A stretch of 21,060 nt of DNA from JAGXIT01 sp964393815 (GTDB taxonomy: Bacteria; Patescibacteriota; Saccharimonadia; Saccharimonadales; UBA4665). The notes below the pieces were generated by a model. That model was not told the DNA's origin. It did not search any database and worked only from the letters and a program-made list of their open reading frames with translations. The position numbers and the translations under genes are program-made. Below are positions 6,115 to 12,934 of the stretch, one piece after another (the first letter of the stretch is position 1; each line of letters begins with the position of its first letter). Location of the stretch: positions 1-21,060 of the forward strand of contig CAYMUP010000014.1 of assembly GCA_964393815.1 (NCBI GenBank), in the 5' to 3' direction.

Positions 6115-7480
6115 ACAAGAAGGTAAGGTAATTCAGGTCGTCGGTGTGGTCGTCGACGTGGAGTTTGCAGGTAAAGATCTACCGAACATCTATGACGCAC
6201 TCGAGATTGCGCGAGGTAAAGAGACGCTCACACTTGAGGTAGCACAGCACCTTGACGAGCAAACTGTCCGTGCGGTCTCTATGCAGAGTACAGATGGTCT
6301 AAAACGTGGTGAAACCGTGGTCGCGACAGGCGCGCCCATCACCGTGCCCGTTGGTGACGATACGCAAGGCCGTATGTTTAACGTCGTGGGCGACCCTATC
6401 GATGGTCTGGCTGCACCAAAAGGCCAAACAAGTCCAATTCACCGTGACCCACCTGCTCTCGCCGAGCAGAGCAACAAAACAGAGATTCTCGAAACGGGTA
6501 TCAAAGTTATTGATCTCATCGCACCAATCGCCAAAGGTGGCAAGGTTGGTCTCTTTGGTGGTGCTGGCGTGGGAAAAACAGTGCTTATCCAGGAGCTTAT
6601 AAACAACATCGCCAAGTTCCACTCTGGAAACTCGGTTTTTGCCGGTGTCGGTGAGCGTACTCGTGAGGGTAATGACCTCTACCACGAGATGAAAGATGCC
6701 GGCGTGCTCGACAAAACGAGCATGGTCTTTGGCCAAATGAATGAACCCCCAGGGGCACGTCTACGTGTGGCACTTTCAGGCCTCACGATGGCAGAAGCTT
6801 TTCGTGACCAGGGTAAAGACGTGCTACTTTTCGTCGACAACATCTTCCGCTTTACTCAGGCGGGTAGCGAGGTCTCTGCCCTGCTCGGTCGTTTGCCATC
6901 TGCCGTAGGTTACCAGCCAAACTTGCAGCAAGAAATGGGCGCTCTCCAAGAGCGCATCACGAGTACCAAAAAAGGCTCCATCACCTCAGTGCAAGCTGTG
7001 TATGTGCCTGCCGACGACCTTACCGACCCGGCTCCGGCAACTACATTTGCCCACCTTGACTCCACTATCGTGCTTAACCGTGGTCTGACCGAAATCGGTA
7101 TCTATCCTGCGGTTGACCCACTCGACTCTAGCTCAACCATCCTTGATCCCGAAGTCGTTGGCCAGGAGCACTACGACGTAGCTCGAGAGGTTCAGAGGGT
7201 ATTGCAGCAGTATAAAGAGCTGCAAGATATCATTGCCATTTTGGGTATGGAAGAGCTTAGCGATGACCAGAAACAGACTGTCGCCCGCGCCCGTCGCCTC
7301 CAGCGTTTTATGGCGCAGCCTTTCTACGTTGCAACACAGTTTACGGGCAACGACGGTGCGTACATCAAGGTTGAAGACACCGTGCGTGACTGCCGCGACA
7401 TCTTAAGCGGCAAATACGACGACAAGCCTGAAAACTGGTTCTACATGGCGCCTGGCCCACTAAGCGAGAAAAAGGACTAA
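6107..7480 (+). CDS. atpD: ATP synthase F1 subunit beta, 457 aa
   Basis: The catalytic subunit of F1. The start chosen is ATG 6107 because AAGGAGG lies 5 nt upstream; an in-frame ATG at 6089 would place that site inside the gene and add six residues. Walker A is GGAGVGKT at residues 151-158, the catalytic glutamate is E183 in GERTREGND, and the Walker B strand is VLLFVDNIFRFTQ near 239-251. The DELSEED-type loop near the C-terminus reads EELSDDQ. Length is normal. It is separated from atpC by a 477-nt insertion that contains the four-helix-bundle gene and its inverted repeats. Confidence 0.98.
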   Translation: MSKQEGKVIQVVGVVVDVEFAGKDLPNIYDALEIARGKETLTLEVAQHLDEQTVRAVSMQSTDGLKRGETVVATGAPITVPVGDDTQGRMFNVVGDPIDGLAAPKGQTSPIHRDPPALAEQSNKTEILETGIKVIDLIAPIAKGGKVGLFGGAGVGKTVLIQELINNIAKFHSGNSVFAGVGERTREGNDLYHEMKDAGVLDKTSMVFGQMNEPPGARLRVALSGLTMAEAFRDQGKDVLLFVDNIFRFTQAGSEVSALLGRLPSAVGYQPNLQQEMGALQERITSTKKGSITSVQAVYVPADDLTDPAPATTFAHLDSTIVLNRGLTEIGIYPAVDPLDSSSTILDPEVVGQEHYDVAREVQRVLQQYKELQDIIAILGMEELSDDQKQTVARARRLQRFMAQPFYVATQFTGNDGAYIKVEDTVRDCRDILSGKYDDKPENWFYMAPGPLSEKKD

Positions 7481-7492
7481 TTTTTCTTTAAG

Positions 7493-7523
7493 AGTAGCAT
7501 GTAGCAGGTAGAATGTAGCATGG
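7493..7523 (+). repeat. Left arm of heptamer inverted repeat, contains the ORF start codon
   Basis: Four consecutive heptamers of the form GTAGCAT (variants GTAGCAG and GTAGAAT) followed by GG. The arm matches the reverse complement of 7900-7930 at 26 of 31 positions. The ATG of the enclosed gene at 7520-7522 lies inside the last unit, so in RNA the start codon would be paired in the stem. Confidence 0.85.
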
Positions 7524-7897
7524 AAAAAACCCAGCGAAAAAAAGCAGTATCTTTTACCGATCTCGAGGTATGGCAACTCGGCCATGTACTAGTTGTCGCG
7601 CTTTATAAGGAGACCGAGAAGTGGCCGCAATCAGAGCAATTTGGATTGACGTCTCAGATTCGTCGGGCTGTGATTTCTGTTACATCGAACATTGCAGAAG
7701 GTTTTTCTCGGACTACTAAAGGTGACAAGCGTCATTTCTACACGATGGCTCACGGATCATTAACGGAACTGCAAAATCAACTACTTATCGCCCGTGATGT
7801 CACATTACTCGCTAAAAAAGATTTCGATACATTAGCGGATCAAAGCGTTGTGATTCACAAGTTATTAACAGCTCTGATAAAATCATTGAAGGACTAA
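7520..7897 (+). CDS. Four-helix-bundle protein, 23S rRNA intervening-sequence protein family, 125 aa
   Basis: The protein matches the S23/four-helix-bundle family (TIGR02436 type): FTDLEVWQLGHVL in helix 1, LTSQIRRAVISVTSNIAEGFSR across helices 2-3, and the F....AHGSLTELQNQLLIAR segment in helix 3-4. These proteins form pentameric barrels, related to the Avd accessory protein of diversity-generating retroelements, and are thought to bind nucleic acid; their cellular role is unknown. No reverse transcriptase or template repeat is nearby, so this is not a retroelement. The gene lacks a convincing Shine-Dalgarno site and its ATG is buried in the left repeat arm. Its composition looks richer in A+T than the flanking atp genes, consistent with acquisition. 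It is co-oriented with the operon. Confidence 0.92.
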   Translation: MEKTQRKKAVSFTDLEVWQLGHVLVVALYKETEKWPQSEQFGLTSQIRRAVISVTSNIAEGFSRTTKGDKRHFYTMAHGSLTELQNQLLIARDVTLLAKKDFDTLADQSVVIHKLLTALIKSLKD

Positions 7898-7899
7898 TC

Positions 7900-7930
7900 C
7901 CATGCTACATGCTACATACTACATACTACA
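7900..7930 (-). repeat. Right arm of heptamer inverted repeat
   Basis: Read on the minus strand it is four heptamers: two of GTAGTAT type and two of GTAGCAT type, ending in GG. It starts 2 nt after the stop codon of the four-helix-bundle gene and ends 27 nt before atpC. Paired with 7493-7523 it would give a stem of about 31 bp with five mismatches in the operon transcript. Confidence 0.85.
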
Positions 7931-7937
7931 TTTAGGT

Positions 7938-7952
7938 AAAACCGGAGGTTTT
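7938..7952 (+). promoter_or_regulatory. Hairpin holding the atpC ribosome binding site
   Basis: AAAACC-GGA-GGTTTT is a perfect 6-bp inverted repeat around a 3-nt loop and contains the atpC Shine-Dalgarno GGAGG (7944-7948), 9 nt before the ATG at 7958. Folding would partly mask the site and could lower epsilon synthesis relative to beta. This is inferred from the sequence only. Confidence 0.45.
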
Positions 7953-7957
7953 AAGGT

Positions 7958-8383
7958 ATGATTTTGCAGCTTGTTACGCTCAGCGGTAGCAAATACGACG
8001 AAGAGATTTATGAGGCGGTCATCCCTACAGTTGACGGTGAGATTGCCGTTTTCCCCGACCACGAACCGCTCGTTACACTGGCAAAGTCTGGTGTGATTAC
8101 CATTCGCAAAGACAAGCAAGACGCCGAAGCAGACGAGTACTTTGCTATTAGCGGGGGTATTGTTGAAGTAAGCCCAGCTAAAATTCGTGTTCTGGTAGAC
8201 GAGGCCGATCATGGTGAAGACATTGTTGAGGCTGAGACCAAAGCAGCTCTTGATCGTGCGCTCAAAATGCGCGATGAGGCAAAAGACCAAGTTGAGCTAG
8301 AGAAAGCTCACCAGCTGGTTGACCGCCACATGGTCCGGCTTAAAGTTGCCGATCTCCACCGCCGCCGTCATCGCCGCGGCTAG
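7958..8383 (+). CDS. atpC: ATP synthase F1 subunit epsilon, 141 aa
   Basis: The rotor-base subunit that regulates ATP hydrolysis. The N-terminal beta sandwich is clear (LQLVTLSGSKYDEEIYEAVIP, VDGEIAVFPDHEPLVTLAKSGVI, then YFAISGGIVEVSPAKIRVLVDEA). The C-terminal helical pair (residues about 92-132) is present, so inhibition by the extended C-terminus is possible. It ends in an unusual basic tail, HRRRHRRG. GGAGG precedes the ATG at 9 nt. It is the last gene of the operon. Only 26 nt separate its stop from the stop of the converging 856-aa gene and no typical terminator is visible between them. Confidence 0.96.
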   Translation: MILQLVTLSGSKYDEEIYEAVIPTVDGEIAVFPDHEPLVTLAKSGVITIRKDKQDAEADEYFAISGGIVEVSPAKIRVLVDEADHGEDIVEAETKAALDRALKMRDEAKDQVELEKAHQLVDRHMVRLKVADLHRRRHRRG

Positions 8384-8409
8384 AACTCATTAACTGAACG
8401 AGGGTTTCT

Positions 8410-10980
8410 CTAAACTCCGCCGCGGTTTCCACTCATGCCACCACCACTGCTATGGCTTGAAGAGCTTATCGAAGCGGCGGCCGCAGCGCGTTGACGTGCT
8501 TCTTCATCTCGCCTTCTTCTTTCGGCTTCTTCCCTAGCTCTTTCCTCGGCTTTTTTACGCGCAACAGTGCCCTCAGCGTTATTTAGATCACTCTTTGCTC
8601 TCGAAAGGACAGAACTCAGACTGCCCAGAGTGCTTGAAAGTTGAGTTCGTTTTCCACGTGTAGAAGCCTCGTAGCTGTAGCTAGGCGCCCCACCATACAA
8701 GTAGCGACTGTTGGACGCATAATAGTTTTGAATCTCACGCTCAAGTCTATCAATTGATGCGGCAGTAGACTCAATGTCTGCTCGGAGCTGGTTTGCCTGC
8801 TCGTGTTGAGAACGGGCTGTTTGGTAGTCTCGGCCTATTACTGATTTAGAGTTTTCGAAGTCCTCTTTGACCTCAAGATATTTAGGCTTTTCCTTGCCAA
8901 GTGCACTCTCGAGCTTGCTAATTAAACCGCGATTTTCACGCAGGCTTTCTAGCACATCATCGTCTACGTCGATTCCCCAGCTTTCTGCATCACCAATATT
9001 TGAAGATAATGATGAGTCAAGTTTTTCGACCAAACCTGGCATCGACTGTTTGAGGTCGGCCAACAAGCTATGACGTTCATCGAGTTTGCGTATAAGATCA
9101 TCCACATCTTGAACCGTTTCGTTAAACTGAGTTGCTTTGTTCTCTACCTGACGGACTGTCTCGACCGATTTCACTGCAAGTTGGCTGCTAAGTTCAGCTT
9201 GCGCCTTTTTTAGCTCGCTTAAGGTTTTTGCCATACTTTGGTCGTACTCAGCAATATCTTGCGTGCATGATTCATGGTACCCATCAGTGGATTGCGGACG
9301 CAGAGCGTCTAGTACATTGGCCGCTCTTGACGTATCTTTGTCGAGCCGGTCAAGTGTATCTTGACGTACGCTTTGCAAGCGCTCGTTCTCGACGAAGCGC
9401 CCTTCGTAGCTGTCACATTCTGTACAAAAACTATCCAAAGTGCCAGCGTAACCAGCCGCTTCTTCAGACGCCGCGATGGGCTGTTTTAAGGCTTTTTTAA
9501 GCAGATTATCAACAGCTTTCTCGTGCCTTTTGTGGTCTTTAGTAAGTGGTGTAACTTCCCAGCCTGCCCCGGTAAGGGCGTCAAGCGATGCTTGGCTACT
9601 GGCAAGTTGTGCTCTAAGCATTTCAAAGCGAGCACTTGACTCTTTGGCTGCTTGTTCGCAGAGGGCAAACTGTGCATCGTAGGCAGTGATAAGTTCTGCG
9701 ACGGCTTCATTTGCAAAGTCTAGATGCTCTGATGCTTGGTCAAATTCATTCATATTTGGCCAGTGTCGTTTGCCTTGCTCTCGCAGCGCAATATACCCCG
9801 TAACCATACTATTTACCGACTCAATGAGACTACCGCGTATTTCCCATAATTTTTTCAGCTCATTGTCTCCAAGCAGATCTTTGACACTTTGTTCTGCGGC
9901 CTTTATCTTGTCGGGTCCAAACATAGCCATAAAAGCGGTATAGTTGGTAAGGTTCTCTAACAAATCATGCGACCCGTCGTCTGCGGTTTCTTTATATTGA
10001 TCTGATGGAGTGACACGGTCTTGGATATATCCTAATGGTGTATCGTTTGTGGTGTAGTTTCCGCGGTCGCTCTCTGTAGTAATCCTCAGTTCTTCGGGGT
10101 AGCTGTCTTCTTTAAAATTGCTCGCAAACCTAAAGATCCCCTTACCATTTAATGAGTCTATCGTTTGCCGCAGTAAACTGTCCACGTCGGTAGTAGAAGT
10201 TAGCACTTCCCCGCGGATACGTTTTTTGCGTGACATCAAGACCCCGCCGGTGACAACAAACCCGAGGCCTAGGGCTCCCACTGGCAAAGAGGGCCAGTTT
10301 TCTTTTAACCACTCAGCAGTTTTGCTCGGTTCCTGTGGAGTCGAAGGCTGAGGCGTCTCGTGCGTGGTTGGTTCTTGAGATAGGTTCTCTACTGCTGTTT
10401 CAAACTCACGCGTTAGATCACTTACGGCTGCGGTCAGGTCCTCTTGTACGGGAGAGCTGCTATCGGCAAGATCATCTGATAAGTCTGCTCTAAAACTTTC
10501 AAAAAAGGAATTATTATAAATGGATTGCAGGCGACTATTATCTAGGAATGAGAGGTCGAGATTACCGAAACGCCGGTTGTAGTCGTCCCTTTCCCTTTGG
10601 GTGTAGTTAACCAAGGTTAATAAGCCGTCACTCTCGTCAAATTTGCATTCCTTAGCGACGTTATTAGTGTATTTGTCGAAGCCGCTATCGGATAGAACAT
10701 TGTGGGCGGCTCCACCTTTGAGATAGTGAATGTGTAGCTCGACAGGAGGGTATATTCCCTGCTCCTGCTTAGCTGCCAGGCTTGCTCTTCCCAGCTCTGC
10801 TACTGCTGCAACTAGTCTAGGATCAACAGGTTCGTCCTCGACTACCACTGGCCCGCACGGGTCACCATACATTTCGGTTGCTATACTCATTTCAGGTGCC
10901 CGAGGAGCGGCTTCTGCGGTAGCTGGCATAATAGCCAGACCAATCGCTGCCATTGAAGATGCTAATGGTGTTGTTCTCAT
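8410..10980 (-). CDS. Membrane-anchored coiled-coil protein with TPM-like N-terminal domain, 856 aa
   Basis: An exported, membrane-anchored protein of unknown role. Residues 1-24 form a signal peptide (Ala-rich, likely cut at AEA|AP). Residues about 40-200 resemble a TPM domain: a LHIHYL strand, DGLLTLVNY near 118-126, then helical segments. A Thr/Pro-rich linker (202-220) leads to one membrane helix (232-250) followed by RKKR, so the large remainder should face the cytoplasm. Residues about 260-835 are long predicted coiled coils, ending in an Arg/Glu-rich helix and a Ser/Gly tail (SSSSHSSGGGMSGNRGG) like the tails of TPM proteins. Such TPM-TM-Gly-tail layouts are normally 250-600 aa; the long coiled coil is unusual. 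No Shine-Dalgarno precedes the ATG and the promoter predicts a leaderless message. The TPM assignment is tentative. Confidence 0.75.
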   Translation of the reverse strand: MRTTPLASSMAAIGLAIMPATAEAAPRAPEMSIATEMYGDPCGPVVVEDEPVDPRLVAAVAELGRASLAAKQEQGIYPPVELHIHYLKGGAAHNVLSDSGFDKYTNNVAKECKFDESDGLLTLVNYTQRERDDYNRRFGNLDLSFLDNSRLQSIYNNSFFESFRADLSDDLADSSSPVQEDLTAAVSDLTREFETAVENLSQEPTTHETPQPSTPQEPSKTAEWLKENWPSLPVGALGLGFVVTGGVLMSRKKRIRGEVLTSTTDVDSLLRQTIDSLNGKGIFRFASNFKEDSYPEELRITTESDRGNYTTNDTPLGYIQDRVTPSDQYKETADDGSHDLLENLTNYTAFMAMFGPDKIKAAEQSVKDLLGDNELKKLWEIRGSLIESVNSMVTGYIALREQGKRHWPNMNEFDQASEHLDFANEAVAELITAYDAQFALCEQAAKESSARFEMLRAQLASSQASLDALTGAGWEVTPLTKDHKRHEKAVDNLLKKALKQPIAASEEAAGYAGTLDSFCTECDSYEGRFVENERLQSVRQDTLDRLDKDTSRAANVLDALRPQSTDGYHESCTQDIAEYDQSMAKTLSELKKAQAELSSQLAVKSVETVRQVENKATQFNETVQDVDDLIRKLDERHSLLADLKQSMPGLVEKLDSSLSSNIGDAESWGIDVDDDVLESLRENRGLISKLESALGKEKPKYLEVKEDFENSKSVIGRDYQTARSQHEQANQLRADIESTAASIDRLEREIQNYYASNSRYLYGGAPSYSYEASTRGKRTQLSSTLGSLSSVLSRAKSDLNNAEGTVARKKAEERAREEAERRRRDEEARQRAAAAASISSSSHSSGGGMSGNRGGV

Positions 10981-10986
10981 AAATAA

Positions 10987-11015
10987 ATACTACAATAATT
11001 ATATAATAAAAGCAA
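10987..11015 (-). promoter_or_regulatory. Putative promoter of the 856-aa gene, leaderless
   Basis: TTGCTT (11015-11010), a 17-nt spacer and TAGTAT (10992-10987) on the minus strand, with only 6 nt between the -10 box and the ATG at 10980, so transcription should begin at or next to the start codon. A second possible -10 (TATAAT, 11003-10998) lacks a good -35 box. The region is very A+T-rich. Confidence 0.5.
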
Positions 11016-11031
11016 ATATATCTTATAAATA

Positions 11032-11060
11032 TTGACATAAGCGTCATTAAGATGTATAAT
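11032..11060 (+). promoter_or_regulatory. Perfect consensus promoter of the 285-aa gene, leaderless
   Basis: TTGACA (11032-11037), 17 nt, TATAAT (11055-11060): an exact sigma70 consensus. Eight bases separate the -10 box from the ATG at 11069, so the transcript should begin one or two bases before the start codon. It is the strongest promoter match in the window. Confidence 0.85.
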
Positions 11061-11068
11061 GAAAGAAT

Positions 11069-11926
11069 ATGAGTTTTACTGGATCGGAAGTTGAATTAGC
11101 GCGCAGTGTTGAGTTTTTTCAACGACCTGATAGCTATAAACGATTTTGGCTTAATCGGCATTTTCAGATCCCAGAAGGCTGCATCGATCCCAGAGACGAA
11201 GAACGCCCAGAGCTGCACATTATACGTCAAACCCCAGGCGGTGCTGTAGGGAGGGCTGTAGACACGGTCCTTAGCCTGAATGCCTACGACAACACTGAAA
11301 TTGGCTTATGCGATGCTCTCGAGTATGATGATTCGCTTGGGCAAACGATGGTCGCAACTGCGCACAAACGGTGTGCATATGACTTAGGACGAGGAAAAAT
11401 CCTTGATGAAATAATAAACCCCTCAGACTTTACTAAAGAGGCACTCCAAAGACTCTCTCACGAGAGCAATCTTGATTTCAAGCGTGTCACGCAGTATGTT
11501 GGTCGCTTACGCTTATCCGCGGAAGCACTTAAATCTTCAATTGTTCAGACAAACAGCGATGAACTACTCGAGACTGTTCAAAATCTGTTTCCGCACAATG
11601 CTGCGGTTGCCGACATGAGGGGTGACAATCATGCAGGTGTATATATTTGGAATCACCATCCATACGTTGGTCTTGACCGTGGAAAGGTCCATCGTGGAAG
11701 GCATCCGCTTGTTGCCCAGGGCTACCATGATAGCCTTCGCGCAACAATTGTTTCCGTAAGAAATACGCCGAACATGCCTAGTGAACTTCGAGATTTACGT
11801 ATAAGTGCTGCTATTTTGCGCTCCGCGGTTACGCCGGCAGTAGTTGTAGGTAGCGACAAAAGAGCTCGCCTTCTACATGTCAAACAAGGTCGTGACGGTC
11901 TAATTGTTGAAGAACAACAACGATAG
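11069..11926 (+). CDS. Carbonic-anhydrase-like protein, divergent paralog of the next gene, 285 aa
   Basis: Not recognisable by itself, but it shares an ordered set of motifs with the next gene. These are C38-I-D-P-R42 (against C58-I-D-G-R62), P56-G-G with a following G.A (against P77-G-G), H99-K-R-C102 (against the H/C cluster H126-H128-C132), GDNH at 185-188 (against GDHH), and a C-terminal RISAAI...GSDKRARLLHVK (against RIATAI...DGSQQLLVR). The Cys-x-Asp-x-Arg plus His..Cys pattern is that of beta/zeta-type carbonic anhydrase metal sites, so metal ligands C38, H99 and C102 are predicted. There is no signal peptide. Whether it hydrates CO2 is unknown; the loss of Gly in CIDGR may mean altered activity. 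The gene starts at an ATG with a consensus promoter and no leader. Confidence 0.7.
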   Translation: MSFTGSEVELARSVEFFQRPDSYKRFWLNRHFQIPEGCIDPRDEERPELHIIRQTPGGAVGRAVDTVLSLNAYDNTEIGLCDALEYDDSLGQTMVATAHKRCAYDLGRGKILDEIINPSDFTKEALQRLSHESNLDFKRVTQYVGRLRLSAEALKSSIVQTNSDELLETVQNLFPHNAAVADMRGDNHAGVYIWNHHPYVGLDRGKVHRGRHPLVAQGYHDSLRATIVSVRNTPNMPSELRDLRISAAILRSAVTPAVVVGSDKRARLLHVKQGRDGLIVEEQQR

Positions 11927-11929
11927 ATC

Positions 11930-11958
11930 TTGACGAGCTCTGTCTCTCCTCGTACTAT
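11930..11958 (+). promoter_or_regulatory. Promoter of the cadmium-type carbonic anhydrase gene, leaderless
   Basis: TTGACG (11930-11935), 17 nt, TACTAT (11953-11958). The ATG at 11967 is 8 nt downstream of the -10 box, so transcription should start 1-2 nt before it. The -35 box lies 4 nt after the stop of the preceding gene, giving the second paralog its own promoter. Confidence 0.75.
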
Positions 11959-11966
11959 CAGTGACT

Positions 11967-12860
11967 ATGGCTACAATCACAAATTTTGGACCAATAACAA
12001 AACTAGATAACTGGCGAGGTGGCATTTCGGCTACCAAGATGCTGGACGACGGTTTCGTGACACAAGCTACACTCGACAATGCCACAGCTCGGATGGATAG
12101 CTTTTTTTGCGCAGAAGATGCAAGCGCCGAAGCACGCTGTATTGACGGGCGATGCAATTCGACGCTTGCAGAAGATCACATGGGCGCACAAGTGCCAGGT
12201 GGCACACCTGGCGCGGCACTTGCCTACCGTCTGGGTGTGATAATCGAAAATTTCTCAACTGGAAACTTTCTAGACGATGCGCACACAATGCTTGAGAAAT
12301 CGCTGGCTCTAGGATTCACGCCTGGTGATCATCGAGATACACATGGACATGGCGTCGGGTGCGGTGCAATCGACAAAATGGATCAGGCCCTTCAGGCGCT
12401 CGTTGATCCTAGCCTAGTCGCAGACAACGAAAGACTTACGAGGGCGGTTCTGGGCGATGCGTTCGACGAAAACGTTTACATGCATGTTATGGGGGCAGCT
12501 CTGATTCTTGCCGGACGAGCCGATGAGTATTTGGCAGGCCGAGACAAAAGCATCGACGAGGTAGAGGAAAGTCTGCACCACCAAGTCTCTGTGCTTGAGG
12601 GCGATCATCATGAGTGCTTTATGCTGCTTAACACGGTGCCGGGCACCACATTTGCCACAAAACGCTTTAGTGACACATTTGAGGGTGCACAAGCGTTTAA
12701 CTACGATGTTTGGCGTACGTTTGAACTAGCCGAAAAATTGTTTTCAGTGGGCGACGATGAAGTGAAAAAACAACAGTTTATACATGCAAGAATTGCTACA
12801 GCAATCGCAACACTGATGGTTCTTACAGATGGGTCACAGCAACTCCTTGTGCGTGGCTAA
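11967..12860 (+). CDS. Cadmium-type (zeta/CDCA-like) carbonic anhydrase family protein, 297 aa
   Basis: Predicted cytosolic metalloenzyme of the CDCA-like carbonic anhydrase group, which interconverts CO2 and bicarbonate using cadmium or zinc. Visible motifs are C58-I-D-G-R62, the glycine-rich loop VPGGTPGA at 76-83, and a His/Cys cluster between H122 and C132 (HRDTHGHGVGC). In diatom CDCA1 the ligands are Cys-His-Cys with ten residues between the last two; C58, H122 and C132 fit that spacing, with H126 or H128 as alternatives. A GDHHE motif follows at 212-216. The start is ATG 11967 rather than GTG 11961, because the promoter at 11930-11958 predicts transcription from about 11965. It follows a diverged paralog. 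Family call moderate to good; metal identity unproven. Confidence 0.78.
   Translation: MATITNFGPITKLDNWRGGISATKMLDDGFVTQATLDNATARMDSFFCAEDASAEARCIDGRCNSTLAEDHMGAQVPGGTPGAALAYRLGVIIENFSTGNFLDDAHTMLEKSLALGFTPGDHRDTHGHGVGCGAIDKMDQALQALVDPSLVADNERLTRAVLGDAFDENVYMHVMGAALILAGRADEYLAGRDKSIDEVEESLHHQVSVLEGDHHECFMLLNTVPGTTFATKRFSDTFEGAQAFNYDVWRTFELAEKLFSVGDDEVKKQQFIHARIATAIATLMVLTDGSQQLLVRG
12189..12222 (+). repeat. Long hairpin inside the carbonic anhydrase gene
   Basis: A 13-nt arm (12189-12201) can pair with 12205-12212 plus 12218-12222 around a GCA loop, leaving a 5-nt bulge. The inner 8 bp, GCCAGGTG/CACCTGGC, are perfect. It encodes the glycine-rich active-site loop, so codon constraint may explain it. 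Confidence 0.45.
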
Positions 12861-12934
12861 GCAATAAAACTCTTTACAAAACTGTTCACACTCGGTACGC
12901 TTGAAGTATCACTAAAAAGTGGAGGAAAAACACT

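Larger units (their letters stand above)
7493..7930 (+). mobile_element. Compact inverted-repeat element carrying a four-helix-bundle gene, inserted between atpD and atpC
   Basis: A 438-bp unit made only of two 31-nt inverted arms of tandem heptamers and one 125-aa ORF that fills the space between them: the ATG is inside the left arm and the stop ends 2 nt before the right arm. It interrupts an otherwise standard atpD-atpC junction. There is no transposase. Proteins of this family are known from intervening sequences within 23S rRNA genes, which are bounded by stems and cut out of the RNA. Mobility is an inference from the insertion site, the inverted arms and the ORF-less relative at 4969-5031; no clear target duplication is visible. 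Confidence 0.6.

Noticed and set aside
7493..7523. CRISPR-like array from the short tandem repeats
   Set aside because: Units are 7 nt with no spacers and no cas genes are present.
7472..7898. Direct repeat AAGGACTAAT at 7472-7481 and 7889-7898 as a target-site duplication
   Set aside because: The second copy is inside the right arm rather than outside it, and both copies are simply Lys-Asp-stop codons of atpD and the inserted ORF; coincidence is the better explanation.
7493..7930. Diversity-generating retroelement, because the four-helix-bundle family includes Avd
   Set aside because: There is no reverse transcriptase, template repeat or variable repeat within the window; the protein matches the 23S intervening-sequence branch.
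8374..8425. Terminator between converging atpC and the 856-aa gene (CCGCGG at 8374-8379 and 8420-8425)
   Set aside because: The matching hexamers are self-palindromes inside coding sequence with no T run; no real terminator is supported.
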